Source of the DNA: Coprinus comatus | Lineage: Eukaryota; Basidiomycota; Agaricomycetes; Agaricales; Agaricaceae | Length of the DNA: 64,000 nt | Assembly (NCBI GenBank): GCA_034638255.1 | Contig: JAWPGT010000001.1 | Coordinates: forward strand, 372,001-436,000 | Direction: 5' to 3' | In this document: one piece after another, positions 1 through 10,896 of the stretch | Position numbering within the stretch: position 1 is the stretch's first letter | Layout: the number at the start of each line of letters is the position of its first letter | The notes under the pieces: model-generated | Databases searched by the model: none | What the model saw: only the letters and a program-made list of their open reading frames with translations | What the model was told of the DNA's origin: nothing | Made by a program: the position numbers and the translations under genes

Positions 1-342
1 GTTCAAAGTGTCCGGAGCTTTTCTAAATCATCAAAGCAATTTGAATGTGCATTACAAGACATTGCAATATCGAAGAACTTACTCCAATTTGACGTCTTGC
101 CGTACAAGCGGTTTGAAGATGTATACGCCAGATACAATGCCTATAATGAGTCAGAACTAGAAATTAGAATTCAGATGCGCGTCATTTTGCTTACCCGTAA
201 CGGCCGCGATGAGGAATGGTATTACTCGTTGTTGGATTGCCATTATATTGAATCTGAATTTGACCGGGATGTTCCAACTTCCAAGTTGCCAACACGGTAT
301 ATCGTGTCGGAGATTGAATTCTATCCAACTCAGCGGCGTTGA
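1..342 (+). CDS. Unknown protein, C-terminal part (cut by window edge)
   Basis: The reading frame is open from base 1 to a TGA ending at 342, giving about 113 residues. The start lies outside the window. The sequence is rich in charged and aromatic residues, with no membrane segment, Cys cluster or motif I recognise. The run of acceptable codons reaching the window edge suggests the last exon of a real gene, but an exon boundary could fall inside this stretch. I cannot assign a function. The next gene downstream lies on the opposite strand, so the two are convergent. Confidence 0.45.
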   Translation, partial: VQSVRSFSKSSKQFECALQDIAISKNLLQFDVLPYKRFEDVYARYNAYNESELEIRIQMRVILLTRNGRDEEWYYSLLDCHYIESEFDRDVPTSKLPTRYIVSEIEFYPTQRR

Positions 343-603
343 ATTGGCACATGATCTTGCAGTACGGAGATAAGTATGCGTACGCCAAATATAAACTAAG
401 TAGGTTGCAAAGTAGAAAGCTAACGCTGAACATTGAACATTGATTTGATTGTTGTAAACCAAGTTAACGGTCATCATGTACAAAGAACAGACATAACTAA
501 TCTTGTGTCACTGCAATCTCAAAATAAATCCTGCAGCGGAATCAGACGAATCCCATATTCTGGAACCAACTCAGTGACAAACACTTAAAGCGGGATAATA
601 CAA

Positions 604-930
604 CTAAATCCGTACCTTAAGCGCCTCTTTCGCTGCTTCTTCCTTTGCTCGAGCTTTGGTAGGGCCTTTTCCTACCCCTTTAACCTCGCCTTTAACTACA
701 TTCTTTCTGTCAACAGTGTCACCGAAAAATGAAAAACCAGGGTTTGACTCACATTTGATTCTTATAGTCCAAACAGCCTCGTGGGCTAAGCCCTCAAAGG
801 ATTCCTCGAAAGAGAGGTCTCTCTCTTCCCGCTGTTGGACCAAGTCTAGAGGTCTTGGAAGCATCGTATAAAACAAAGGCAGCAGGATATCACATACGGT
901 TATGTAAGATAGTAACTGGGGCTGTTGCAT
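604..930 (-). CDS. Single-domain dsRNA-binding microprotein A
   Basis: Probable three-exon gene: 930-898, 831-753 and 695-604. Introns are GT-AG and phases close, giving 67 aa. The whole product is one dsRBD. The N-terminal half carries D-L-S-F and H-E-A-V-W-T-I. The C-terminal half has the diagnostic G-V-G-K-G-P-T-K-A-R-A-K-E-E-A-A-K-E-A-L helix that contacts dsRNA. The second intron (GTGAGT to TGTAG) joins I-K to F-K-G-E. Reading through it also stays open but inserts 20 residues into the beta sheet. An alternative start at 864, without the first intron, also gives 67 aa. The family binds dsRNA backbones. With no catalytic domain, a role as RNAi or ADAR-type cofactor, competitor or decoy is inference only. 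A similar gene lies 1.3 kb upstream on the same strand. Confidence 0.7.
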   Translation of the reverse strand: MQQPQLLSYITVCDILLPLFYTMLPRPLDLVQQREERDLSFEESFEGLAHEAVWTIRIKCESNPGFSFFGDTVDRKNVVKGEVKGVGKGPTKARAKEEAAKEALKVRI

Positions 931-2201
931 TTATTCTATGGTAAGCATTGTGTGGTTGGTATGAGTTTTTATATGCTCGACGTACACGTTGGCATTTGCG
1001 ATGGTAATAGGCTGCAATCAAAAGACTAGTGAAAGAATATTTCTCTGATAGTTACACCTTTAGTCTGGACCCCTTTATATATCTTAACCGTCTGGTTCTA
1101 GCCCAGTGATGTGGGAGTTATACTTGGGATACAATCCCGGTGGATCTCTGGTCAATCCAAATGAGTCAAAATGCGGTGAACAAGTGCGTTATCTTGACAG
1201 CAGCCCCAGCCCATCGCTGTGCTCCAGAGCTTCAAGCCGCAGAATGGAGTATATAGTTTTGTCGTTGTGATTTCATGTAGTGTTCCATTAAGGTCGTGCC
1301 GAGTAACACACGAAGTATAGCTCCAAATTTTACACATCAATACACAGGATCTTCCCTACCGTATTTCTGGTTTGGATGCTATCTGGTGACCGTGGTAGAT
1401 TATCTGCCATTTGGTAGAAAAATAGTGGTTGGCCGCTGTTTCTAGAGAGGTGATTGGAATGAGCCGTGTTATTCTTGTCAACAGGATTTCATCGAGATTC
1501 AGTATCCACTGCGGCGGTGATGTCAGTGTGTCAGTAAGGGACATGCGTTTGATTTGATGACGGATAAGAGTGTTACCTGAGAAGCTTCGCGGGAGCATAT
1601 ACTAGGTAGTACGCACCTGTGGAATAGTAAAATGGATGTTTTGACTGGACCACAGAACGAATTGATAAAGAAATCAATATTAATATTCATGACCATTTGG
1701 ATTTAGGAGAATTATGATGCTCGTTGAGGCCTTGAGGGACCGACTGACGTGATAGATCATAAAGTCGTGTGGAAAGCGTGGGGCCTTTGTAACCAGAGCA
1801 GAATTAGCTTGAAGGATATGCTACTCAGTGTCAATGTGATTCCAGACAAGGGAAAACTTTTCGGGACGAGCTCAGAGCAGTTTGCCTGTAGCACACCGCT
1901 TTGTATGACGAAATTCAGATGCATGTCCAATGTCAGAGGAAGAAATCGGCCCGGGGAGACGTCATATTGACTATGAGATAAGCTCACAGTAAAATAGTTT
2001 CTCGCTTAGAGAGAGGTGACCGATCGCTAGTACAACCTAGCATCATATGGTATACCAGCTGATGATCGCTATTTCAATGTACATTCGGTATATAATGCAT
2101 ATGATTGAAATTTGTAGACATACTAAAGAAAAAGAAGAGATAATAGGTTAGAATTCGGAGAGTCTATCATAGATGGATTTAATGCAAGGTGGCAAGCAAA
2201 G
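931..2201 (+). other. Spacer between the two dsRBD genes
   Basis: About 1.27 kb without a convincing gene. Short open frames occur on the minus strand (1356-1598, 1757-1987) and the plus strand (1749-1970). None shows a recognisable domain or a clear multi-exon model. The sequence near 1150-1620 contains possible donors and acceptors, so a small unrecognised or decayed gene cannot be excluded. Confidence 0.4.
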
Positions 2202-2628
2202 TTAACCCTCCTGTTCCTCCTCGTGTTTCAGGAACGCCAATGCAGCGTCGGCGGCGATATCCCGTGCGATATATTTCCTGTCTCCAGTGCCAGTTCCGCG
2301 GACTACCCCTTGGACTGAGCAACAAAGGAATGAATAAGCATGTGCATGCCAATAACAATGATTGACGAGAATATTTACTTTTGCAAAAGCACTTCCACTC
2401 AGGCTTGTGAGTAGGACCTTCAGTGGTGTCAATCCAGCTAAGGTCTGTAAGACGACCCCTTTTCTGCAAGACTATAAGAATGCCATCAACACAAAGAGAA
2501 TAAACTGGTACAGTAATGGGACGCACAGTTGTTTAAGCCAGATTGACCGACTACGACCCAGGGAATTGTGTATTAGCATTCATCTTGTGAGTGGGAGAGA
2601 ATTCTGTACCAGCCTTACCGTTAGACAT
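2202..2628 (-). CDS. Single-domain dsRNA-binding microprotein B
   Basis: Three-exon model: 2628-2619, 2471-2379 and 2314-2202, in phase, 71 aa. The product is essentially one dsRBD. The first half reads L-Q-K-R-G-R-L-T-D-L-S-W followed by G-P-T-H-K-P-E-W-K-C. The second half reads G-V-V-R-G-T-G-T-G and an R-K-Y-I-A-R-D-I-A-A-D-A-A-L helix. The last intron falls just after the W-K-C-F-C-K strand in phase 1, the same place and phase as in microprotein A, which argues for common descent. The first exon codes only for M-S-N and part of the next codon. A different first acceptor (CCAG before 2500) would insert a few residues. A TATA-like sequence lies about 45 nt upstream. No second domain is present. 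Confidence 0.7.
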
Positions 2629-2668
2629 GTTCGTATCGTTTGGTTGGTTTCGTAGAGTACTGGATCCT

Positions 2669-2677
2669 CCTTTTTAT
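2669..2677 (-). promoter_or_regulatory. TATA-like element before dsRBD microprotein B
   Basis: On the minus strand the sequence reads ATAAAAAGG, 41-49 nt upstream of the ATG at 2628. Spacing fits a core promoter with a very short leader, supporting that ATG as the start. Confidence 0.3.
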
Positions 2678-3759
2678 GCTGAATGAGACATCATGTCTAG
2701 TAACATTAAATGTAATTCTTGCTGCGGTCGCCCCAAGAGATGTAATTCGCATCTTCACCTCTGCGTAGTATGAGAACTTGTTGACAGAAATAAAAGACCT
2801 AGGAGAGAGAGAAATAAGGAAGAAATCCAAACCACGGCATGAGAAGCGAAAATTGAGCAAGACTCTGAGAGACAGTATACAAGACAAGAATTTGGTTCGT
2901 ATCGCGTTGAACTCCGTGGCTGCGTATCCATTAGTTTGTCAAATTCAACGAAGAGTCGATAATGAAGAAGAAACAAGATGTGTGCGAACCAACAGCCAAA
3001 GTTGAGGTTATACTGTAGATAGGTGCAATATGAGACACACTAAGTTAATCTCCGTGCTGACGGAGTTCTAGAACTTGACTCTGGATTATTCACAATACAA
3101 ATGGACGAGTAGAAGACAAAAAACATAGCGCTATGAGTGTGCCGCGGCACACGCGGTCGCCATGAAGGAGTAGTGAAATAATTTTTCATCGATCACATTA
3201 TTTGCGTGGCCTCTGCCCATAATTTGCCAAAGAAAGCTCAGTGAGTTATCCGGACAGAGGTATCATCACAAACAAGCGATGAATGCTGCCGAATGCGACA
3301 TTTTGTGTGTCATGGTTGCTTAAGCTTGAGAGTAGCAAAAGTACATGATTCCGGGGTCCGGCGGCACTGAATCAATTTAGCTCCTCACTAAATTCATTTC
3401 GACAATGCGCCTTGTACGAGCACAATCCATCAGCATTGACCATTGGATCCAGTCTTTGTGATCCTCATGCCAGCCGAGTTCTCGTTTTGATCAAAGAATG
3501 GGCAAGGCACCGCTGCGGGTATGTTATATGGTTATATGGACTGAAGTATTCTTTGCTGGAGGATTTAAATGATTGGATGCTGCGTTTGGAGAGGCACAAA
3601 TAGGACGACTATATATAGTTGTGACATTGTGGTTACGGAGTGTAGCCGATCAGCGGCAAAACGCGGGATTTGGATCATTCCATCAGCAACAGTCAAGTCT
3701 GCAACCAAGCTGTGCCAAAGTCCCCCATTCTTCCCACCTGCTTCTTGGCCAGCGTCCAC

Positions 3760-3932
3760 GTACTCGACCTCCGCTCGCTGTTGTCGTCTTGTCCTCAATC
3801 TCTTTGGATGTGAGTTCTCTCTCTTGCCTACTCCCCCTTGCTCACACCCTTTACCTGCCCCCGGCAGTTTTTCCCACCGTTGCTCTCCCAGCACATACCC
3901 CCGCCCCCTTTCTCACTGCAGTTTTGTGAAAA
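3760..3932 (+). promoter_or_regulatory. CT-rich promoter and leader of the G-beta gene
   Basis: Long C/T-rich runs on the coding strand directly before the ATG at 3933, typical of well-expressed filamentous-fungal promoters, where transcription starts near the end of the pyrimidine tract. No clear TATA box was seen. Confidence 0.45.
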
Positions 3933-5207
3933 ATGGCGCAACAACAGACAGCTGCTGCTAATGACATTCAAGAAAGGATAGCTGCAGCTCGCCGCGAAGC
4001 CGAGGCTTTGAAAGAGAAGATTCGCGCAAAAAAGGAATCCTCAGCTGATACTAGCTGTAAGTCCCCAAAACTTCCCCCACGTTGCATACTTGACATTCCT
4101 GCTCTTTTTAGTACGTGCAATGTCTTTGGAAATCGATGCCCTACCTCGTATTGTGATGCGCCCTCGTCGCGCCCTCCGTGGTCACCTTGCCAAAATTTAT
4201 GCCATGCATTGGGCGGCTGACCGTAGACACCTTGTCTCTGCTTCGCAGGACGGCAAACTGATAGTTTGGGATGCCTATACCACCAACAAAGTCCATGCTA
4301 TTCCCCTACGTTCCAGCTGGGTCATGACCTGCGCATATTCTCCTTCAGGCAATTATGTTGCCTGTGGAGGTCTTGACAATATCTGCTCGATCTACAGTCT
4401 CAATAACAAAGATGGTACTAATTCCAAGGGTGCTCGTGAATTGAGCGCCCATTCCGGATACCTCAGTTGCTGTCGCTTCATTAACGATCGACAAATTGTT
4501 ACCAGCTCCGGAGACATGACTTGTATGTTATGGGACATAGAAGCTGGAGTGCGAGTGGTCGAGTTTAGCGATCACACTGGCGATGTCATGAGGTTGGTCT
4601 ATTTGTTTCCTCTCTAGTACACTTCTAACCATAAAATTCAGTTTGTCTCTTGCACCTGGTAATAACAATGTTTTCATTTCCGGAGCTTGTGATGCTACTG
4701 CCAAACTATGGGATATCCGAAGTGGCCGAGCCACTCAGACTTTTACCGGCCACGAGTCTGACATTAACGCTGTTTCGTAAGCATAACAATTGCATCAAAT
4801 CTACTCAGCCCTGACATCCCTCCCTGTAGCTTCTTCCCTAATGGTGATGCTTTCGCTACGGGTTCTGATGATGCATCCTGCCGTCTTTTCGACATCCGCG
4901 CCGACAGAGAATTAAACACTTTCACTCATGACAACATCCTATGTGGCATTACTTCTGTTGCCTTCTCAATTTCCGGTCGTATCCTTTTCGGTGGTTACGA
5001 TGACTGGACTTGCAATGTTTGGGACACCCTGAAAGGCGAACGTGTCGGAGTTTTGACTGGACACGAAAATCGTGTCAGCTGCTTAGGTGTCAGTGCTGAC
5101 GGAATGGCTCTCTGTACGGGTAGTTGGGATAGCACTCTGAGGGTAAGTAGTGTGATTTGTAGTGTCTTATGACAGTGGCTAATTCGTTGTACAAGGTATG
5201 GGCATAA
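3933..5207 (+). CDS. GPB1: Heterotrimeric G protein beta subunit
   Basis: Five exons (3933-4056, 4112-4592, 4642-4776, 4830-5142, 5196-5207) close in phase to 354 aa, close to the roughly 340-352 aa of canonical G-beta proteins. The first 45 residues form a charged helix ([11 protein letters not shown]) that pairs with G-gamma. A seven-bladed WD40 propeller follows, with GH...WD/WDI/FDI signatures, including [13 protein letters not shown] and [12 protein letters not shown]. It ends S-T-L-R-V-W-A, as in the family. The product acts with G-alpha and G-gamma at the plasma membrane, downstream of pheromone and nutrient receptors. The last exon encodes only four codons including the stop. The alternative, a RACK1/Cpc2 WD protein, is excluded by the N-terminal helix and repeat sequences. 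Confidence 0.95.
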
Positions 5208-5745
5208 AGGTATCCCGCTGTCCCGCTTAAGTCCTTCGCCATGCTGTTTCTGAGATTTCGGCGTCAGCATTTGTCATTTTATATGTTAAATCTATTACTT
5301 ACCCACATCCTCGAGCTCATGATGGTCTAGACACTTGTTGCTGTTCATTCCACTTTCGTCTCAATCCAATTGGGTTTTGAGTTGTGTTTGTTTTTCTGAA
5401 GTATTCCCCTTTGCTACTCATACCTTTCTTTCTTTCCGTTACCTTCAATTCACTTTTTCTTTTACTGGTTCATGTATATATTGGTCACTTGATCACGGAA
5501 TTACTCATTTTCAATCATAACATTGGACAGTGGGCAACGAATGCAACGCTGGTTGAATATTGACTATTAAGTATGAATGTGCCACGCAAGTAGATATAAA
5601 CCCTAACCTCACTCATTCACTTGCCTAATTAATCCAAGGGGATATACTGGTGACGCTACTTACCTGCTGCTACTTGTACATCCTTCGCTAAACTTACTTA
5701 CCATTGGCACTCACAACCTGTCCACAACAAAGCAATAGGTACAGA
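5208..5745 (+). other. 3' flank of G-beta and promoter of the coiled-coil gene
   Basis: Roughly 540 bp, T-rich in the first part (3' UTR-like). No open frame with recognisable content. I see no defined element. Confidence 0.5.
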
Positions 5746-8680
5746 ATGTCAGAAGATGATAGAGCTGCGAAAGCAGCCAGGGCGAAAGCTTTGGTATGTG
5801 TCTTCTCAGTTCTCTTACCTGACCAGGGGACACTACTCAGTGCATTATCTATATTCCAGTTGAAGAAGAGACAACAAAAGAAAGTGGTGGACGCACAATC
5901 GGATCATCCATCCACTCCATCCAGGACTGCTACTCCTTCCATTCCGGAACCAGTAGATGAGAAACGGAATATTGACGACCTGTGGGTGTTAACTTCTTCC
6001 AAGTATTGCTCAGCGTCGTGCCTAATGAAGAAACGTATCTACTATCCCTAAATTGGATGCTCTGATATAGCTTTGGACCTCCTAACTCCAAGAATGATTC
6101 CGATACTTCTTGGTTGACCACGTTGCCAAGAGCCCCTTCACCTCCTGGGCGTGTTGCCACGCCAGTCGCAGTCACTTCAACGAAATCTGCACCTTTGGAA
6201 CCTGAAACCATTGTCCCAACACAAAATGGTTCTTCTCCTGAGGTAGATAATCTCCGGAAAGAAATAGAGTCCCTGCGCTTGGAAAACGATCATTTCAAGG
6301 AGAAGGTTCAACAACTAGGAAATGGTATGTTTCGTCGCAACACTTTTGAGATGAGGATGTTGATGTAACAACGCTCAAGATCATCAGAGAAAGAACAAAA
6401 AGTTGGAGGAACTGTTAACCCAAGAGCGGTCGCAATACCAGAATTTGGAAGGGCAGTTTGAACGCCAAAAGAAAGAAGCTGAATCTCAATTCCGAAACCA
6501 CGAAGAGACCATATCTTTACTTGTTTCAGAGAAAGCAGCGTTAACATTGGAAATCCATCGCCTGGATGAGGTCGAAACTAGTACGTTTCGCCATGTTAAT
6601 ATAACCTCATTTCTGAATGCTTATTTGCCTCGAAGGAGCACAGGCCGCGGAAGAATCTTTAGAACAGGAAAGGGGACGTGCTTCCGCTTTGACTTCCCAG
6701 CTAGATCAACTTCGTGAACGCATTGAATCAGTGTCACAAAGTTACAATCAATTACAACGCAAGGAGAAAGAAATAAATGACAAATTCCGTGAACAGGTGT
6801 GCATATATCCTTCCGATAATGAACGGCATCTTAAACCAACCCCCTCGCAGGAACGGCAACTTCAGCTGGCTACGGCTTCTGCGTCCGAAGCACGTAAGGA
6901 CGCCGAGCATTATCAGCGCAGTTTGAAAGAACTAGAGGAGCAAGTTCAGAAAGACGATCGGTTAGAACGAGTAGAAGCTTCACTCAAGAATACTCAAGAA
7001 CGCGCTGATGAATTGGAATTTCAGCTGTCTAAGCTGAAAAATGTACGCCAAACACTCTATTTTTATGCCGCGGTGATTGATATTAAGTTCCCCAGTCTCA
7101 TGCCCAACTGAAGACGGAGAAAGAGTCCCTAGAATCTCATCAAACACAAATGACGGAGGCGAAACAACAATTAGAGAACCAGCTAAATACACTACAGAAA
7201 GAGCACGAATCTACGCTGAACCAACTAAACACAGCTGTGGAAGAACGCGATTCATTAGCAAATAAACAAGCCTCTATGGAAGAATCTGGCCAAAGCAAGG
7301 ATGGCACAATCGCTACGCTCAACTCGAAACTCTTACAAACATCGACGGTTATTGATACCCATAAAAAGCAGGTTCAAACGCTCCAAGCAGAGCTGAAAGC
7401 AGCCCAAAAACGACTCGATGAATCGGAAAAATCCCAACAACGGCTTCAATCCGAAGGAACTAACCTCATGCACTCGCTTGATGAACTCCGACCCAAAGTA
7501 GTCGAACTGACGGAGGACAAACTTCAACTGTCCGAACGCGTGGCCCATCTTCAACATACCTTGCGCGATCGCGATAGTACTATATTGGCTTTGGAAACCG
7601 AGCTAAATGAAGCACAGCAGGCAACTGCGAAAGTTCATATGGAGTGGGAGAGTAAACTAAAGAAACTGGAAAAAGAACATTCAGAAACGTCCGTTACGTC
7701 GACAGAAATGGAGAAGGGTAATTTTGGACTTCGAAACGAGCTGGAGGATGCATTGAACAGCATTCATTCGTTAGAGGCGGAACGCCAGTATCTACGACAA
7801 GACTCGCAGTCAAGACACCAGGAACTTGAAAATCTGACAGATCTATCCCGGGCACAGGCTGCTGAAATAGCGAAACTTCAATATGAGCTCAATGAACGGA
7901 GATCAACACAAGTAAGCACATTAATTTTAGATGGTGTGATATGATTCAAATGTCGAACTGAATGCATCTCAGGAGGAAGAAGAAGAGTTCCTCGAGGAAG
8001 CTCAAAATGAAATTGATTCACTGCGCATGGAGCTTGCAAGTAAAACATCGGAATTGAAACAGCTTCGTCAAAATCATGACCATTCACCTTCGTCGCAGAA
8101 TGGTGTATCACCTCAATCTCTGGAAGCGGAAATGTTAAATTCCTTGAGGCAACAACACGTGCTGGACCTTTCTGCTGCTCAATCGCAGATCAGAGCGCTT
8201 GAAAACTCTGTCTTTGACGCAGAGGCTCGAGCGCATACATTACAGAAACAGGTTCACGCTCTTGAAGCACAACTACGACCAAGTTCAAGGCTAGGACAAC
8301 GTTCCTTCTCACCAAGCCGATTTTCCAGGCCATCTAGTCGCGTACAATCACACTCAGAACTTGGACGTTCATCCTTTAGCAATTCCCAAAGACCTCCTCC
8401 ATTATCACGGTCCATCTTTGATCACAACATGACAGCAGAAACTCGCCATAAGCGCAAAACCAGTCTCAGCATGCTCAAGGCACGGATTGACAGCGAAGTT
8501 GCCGCACATATTGGTAGTGGACCTCCTTCCAGAGCCCTTTCACCTGTCAATTCGCGACCGTCATCCCCTTCACAGGAGGAATTCCCTTACAACCAACGGG
8601 CAGGGCATCATCCGCAGTTTTTAGATGAATCACATGTGTTTTGGTGTAGTTCATGCAGTGGAGAATTGGTCGTATTATAG
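5746..8680 (+). CDS. Long coiled-coil protein, golgin-like
   Basis: Eight exons (5746-5793, 5860-5981, 6071-6324, 6380-6580, 6636-6796, 6851-7042, 7096-7911, 7973-8680) close to 833 aa. The N-terminus is basic and helical (A-R-A-K-A-L-L-K-K-R-Q-Q-K-K), like the short basic start of GM130/Bug1-type golgins. A Ser/Pro-rich linker follows, then about 450 residues of near-continuous heptad coiled coil rich in Glu, Gln and Leu. A basic Ser-rich tail comes next, ending in a Cys-x-x-Cys segment (W-C-S-S-C-S-G-E-L-V-V-L). No GRIP or motor domain was seen. A tethering or scaffold role at the Golgi is an inference from the general architecture. Myosin-like or spindle-pole coiled-coil proteins are alternatives. 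Confidence 0.75.
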
Positions 8681-8803
8681 TACAGTTTCCGATAAGGGGA
8701 AATATTAACTGATTTAGATATACATATCCGCCAGAAAAAAAAAAGAAAGGAAAATGTCCATTATATAATGTATAAATCCGGAGAAGAAATCATGAAGACG
8801 TCA

Positions 8804-10175
8804 TCAGAAGAAGCCTCTGCGTTGGACTTTAATTTTGCGAAGGCGATCAAGCAGGTCCTGAGTTTTTGTGAAGAATAATCAAATTAATATTAAGCACAGT
8901 GGTACATTGAGAAGAGAACTAACCTCGAGTTCTTCTGCTCGAAGGGTGCCTCGTTTTCGTTCATGCTCCAAGCCATGTTCAAGGCTCTCGAGAACATCGT
9001 TAATAAGTTCTCGGTAATTAACTCCAAAGAATTGGGTTAATTTAGCAGCACGGCGACGGCGAATCTGGAAATCGTTCTCAGGCTTCGGAGAACTAATAGT
9101 AAATTCCGATGCGATAGAAAGCATTGATGTGCGAGCTGGAAGAGAGCGCCTGCGCTCCGATTTGATAGAAGAAGCATTTGAGAGCCGACGTTCAACGGCC
9201 GAAGGGGACTCTCGAAGTAAAGGGGTAGTAGCATTAGTGTCTTCATAATCATTAAGGTATTGGTGTAACTCGGCGAGGGATTCCTTATCGTCCTGGAGAA
9301 GTAATTGTTTTAGGAATGTTATATTAAAATATTAAAATAAGGACTACAAACCCTATCGAGAATGTCGTTAAGGGATTTCAGAGAGTGGTGGTAATGGTGG
9401 TAAATCACAGATGTTCGTGGCTCGGTTTGATTGTCGTAGCTGTAACAGTCTTGACCATCTGACAGGAGCCTGTGGGAGGATTCGCTGGTGCTGGGCCGTT
9501 CTTTCCTCCTGTTTTTCTTCATATAAGAGGAACGATTCGGGTTTCGTTGTTGATACGTAGGAGAAGGGATTGCACCAGGGGGTATAAACTCGCCGAAAGA
9601 AGGTTTCGGAGGAGACTTGGACCTCTTCGTTTGGGATGTAACAGACATTGATGGTGACGGGGAATGTCGAGTGTGGTAGAGCGTCTGTGGAGGCGCTACG
9701 CCAAACAACTAGAAGAAAGATGGGTTATTACATGAATGTTTGTAGAAGCACTTGGGATATACCTTTTCCATCTTCTGCGCCCTGCGGACGTTGATAGCCT
9801 TCTCCTTCTCATTCAAATCCTCTTTCATCCTGTCCACGTCATCTGACCAGGATGGTAATGCGCCAGCAGAACTACTACGCCTCCTGCGTAGCCATACTTT
9901 GCGATTATCGCTTGTATCCTCTGACATGACTTCAGGTTGTACAGGAGGTAAAGAAGTATCAGAGTGAGCGACACCTAGCACGAGGTCGGCCGGTACTCGG
10001 GACCCCAAAAATCGGTGGAGCTTGGAAAGCTTCTCTCTGTTGCGCCGCCTTTCTTCCTCGGCTTGCTGTTCTGGGGTCATCGCATCGTACAAAGATAGAA
10101 CGGACGAAGAGGCTGGATGGAGAGAGCCGGTAGCGATGGGACTTGGATTCTGTGCAAAGTTAATGGCTGACACCG

Positions 10176-10206
<31 letters not shown>

Positions 10207-10896
10207 TTCGTCTGATAAATCAATGAAAGAATTGTGTCTTATTTTGGATGAATACTCGACCGGGGTTACCGGGATTGAATGGCGTCGGCCTGAAGAGAGG
10301 TATTGAAGTCGATCCGAACCGAGGGGACGGGGTCTTTGACTGGGAATGGGCTTACGAGGATCTTGTAGTGACATAGCCTCGCCGGCGGGTGTTTCTCCGA
10401 AGAGACGTGCAAGCTTCCTGGACTTTTTGACGAGGTCTGAACGGTCGCCGAGATCGAGGAAATTTGTGGTTATTAGAGGTGGCTCTTCGCGGCCACCAGC
10501 TGGCCTGCGGTGAGGGGATGAATCGCGAGAAGAAGGTCTGAGGGAAGAGAGGGAAAAGATAGACTTCGGGGTAGTTGCCTTTGGAGTGCGGCTGTCGTCG
10601 TCGTTCCTGTGGATTAGCATGTCTGTGTTTATGGTAGGAAGAGAGAATCTTGGAGATGCCGGGGAGCAGAGGTCAAGAAAGGAGTGGCGGTCGAAGTCTG
10701 GCAGTTGACGGGGGTTGCTGTAAGAGCGACCCTTGCGGGCAGTTGCAGGGCCGACGGTAGAGGCCGAGCTGTTTGAGTCGAAAGACGACCGAGCGTGCGA
10801 ATCTCTGTGCCGACGATGGCAAGCCTTGTCCTCGTCGGAGATGTCGATAAAATCGTCGGAACATCGTCGAATATCAAGGATCCTGTCGTTGAGCAT
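8804..10896 (-). CDS. Uncharacterised low-complexity protein with SIM-like and K-L-x-x-F-G repeats
   Basis: Four exons (10896-9763, 9708-9352, 9292-8924, 8857-8804) close to 637 aa. Much of it is Ser/Pro/Arg-rich and probably disordered, with a run of Asp around residues 231-240. Two short motifs recur. F-[IL]-D-[IL] occurs near residues 16, 73, 146 and 224, twice followed by S-D-E-D, which resembles SUMO-interacting motifs. K-[LM]-x-x-[LF]-[FL]-G occurs near 161, 292, 375 and 581. The most ordered part is the C-terminus, where R-A-A-K-L-T-Q-F-F-G-V-N-Y-R-E-L-I leads into an amphipathic helix ending L-R-K-I-K-V-Q-R-R. I do not recognise the family. An upstream exon cannot be excluded. The gene is convergent with the coiled-coil gene, 123 bp away. 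Confidence 0.75.
10176..10206 (+). repeat. ATC/GAT trinucleotide repeat coding for poly-Asp
   Basis: Ten tandem ATC units on the plus strand. In the minus-strand gene they read as GAT codons and create most of its aspartate run. The unit is in frame, so length changes would only alter the acidic tract. Confidence 0.9.

Larger units (their letters stand above)
2629..3932 (+). other. Intergenic region between dsRBD gene B and G-beta
   Basis: About 1.3 kb. Short open frames on both strands (2621-2887, 2778-3005, 3412-3603, 3565-3961) overlap one another and show no domain. The right-hand 200 bp is pyrimidine-rich and is annotated separately as the G-beta promoter. I see nothing else. Confidence 0.5.
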
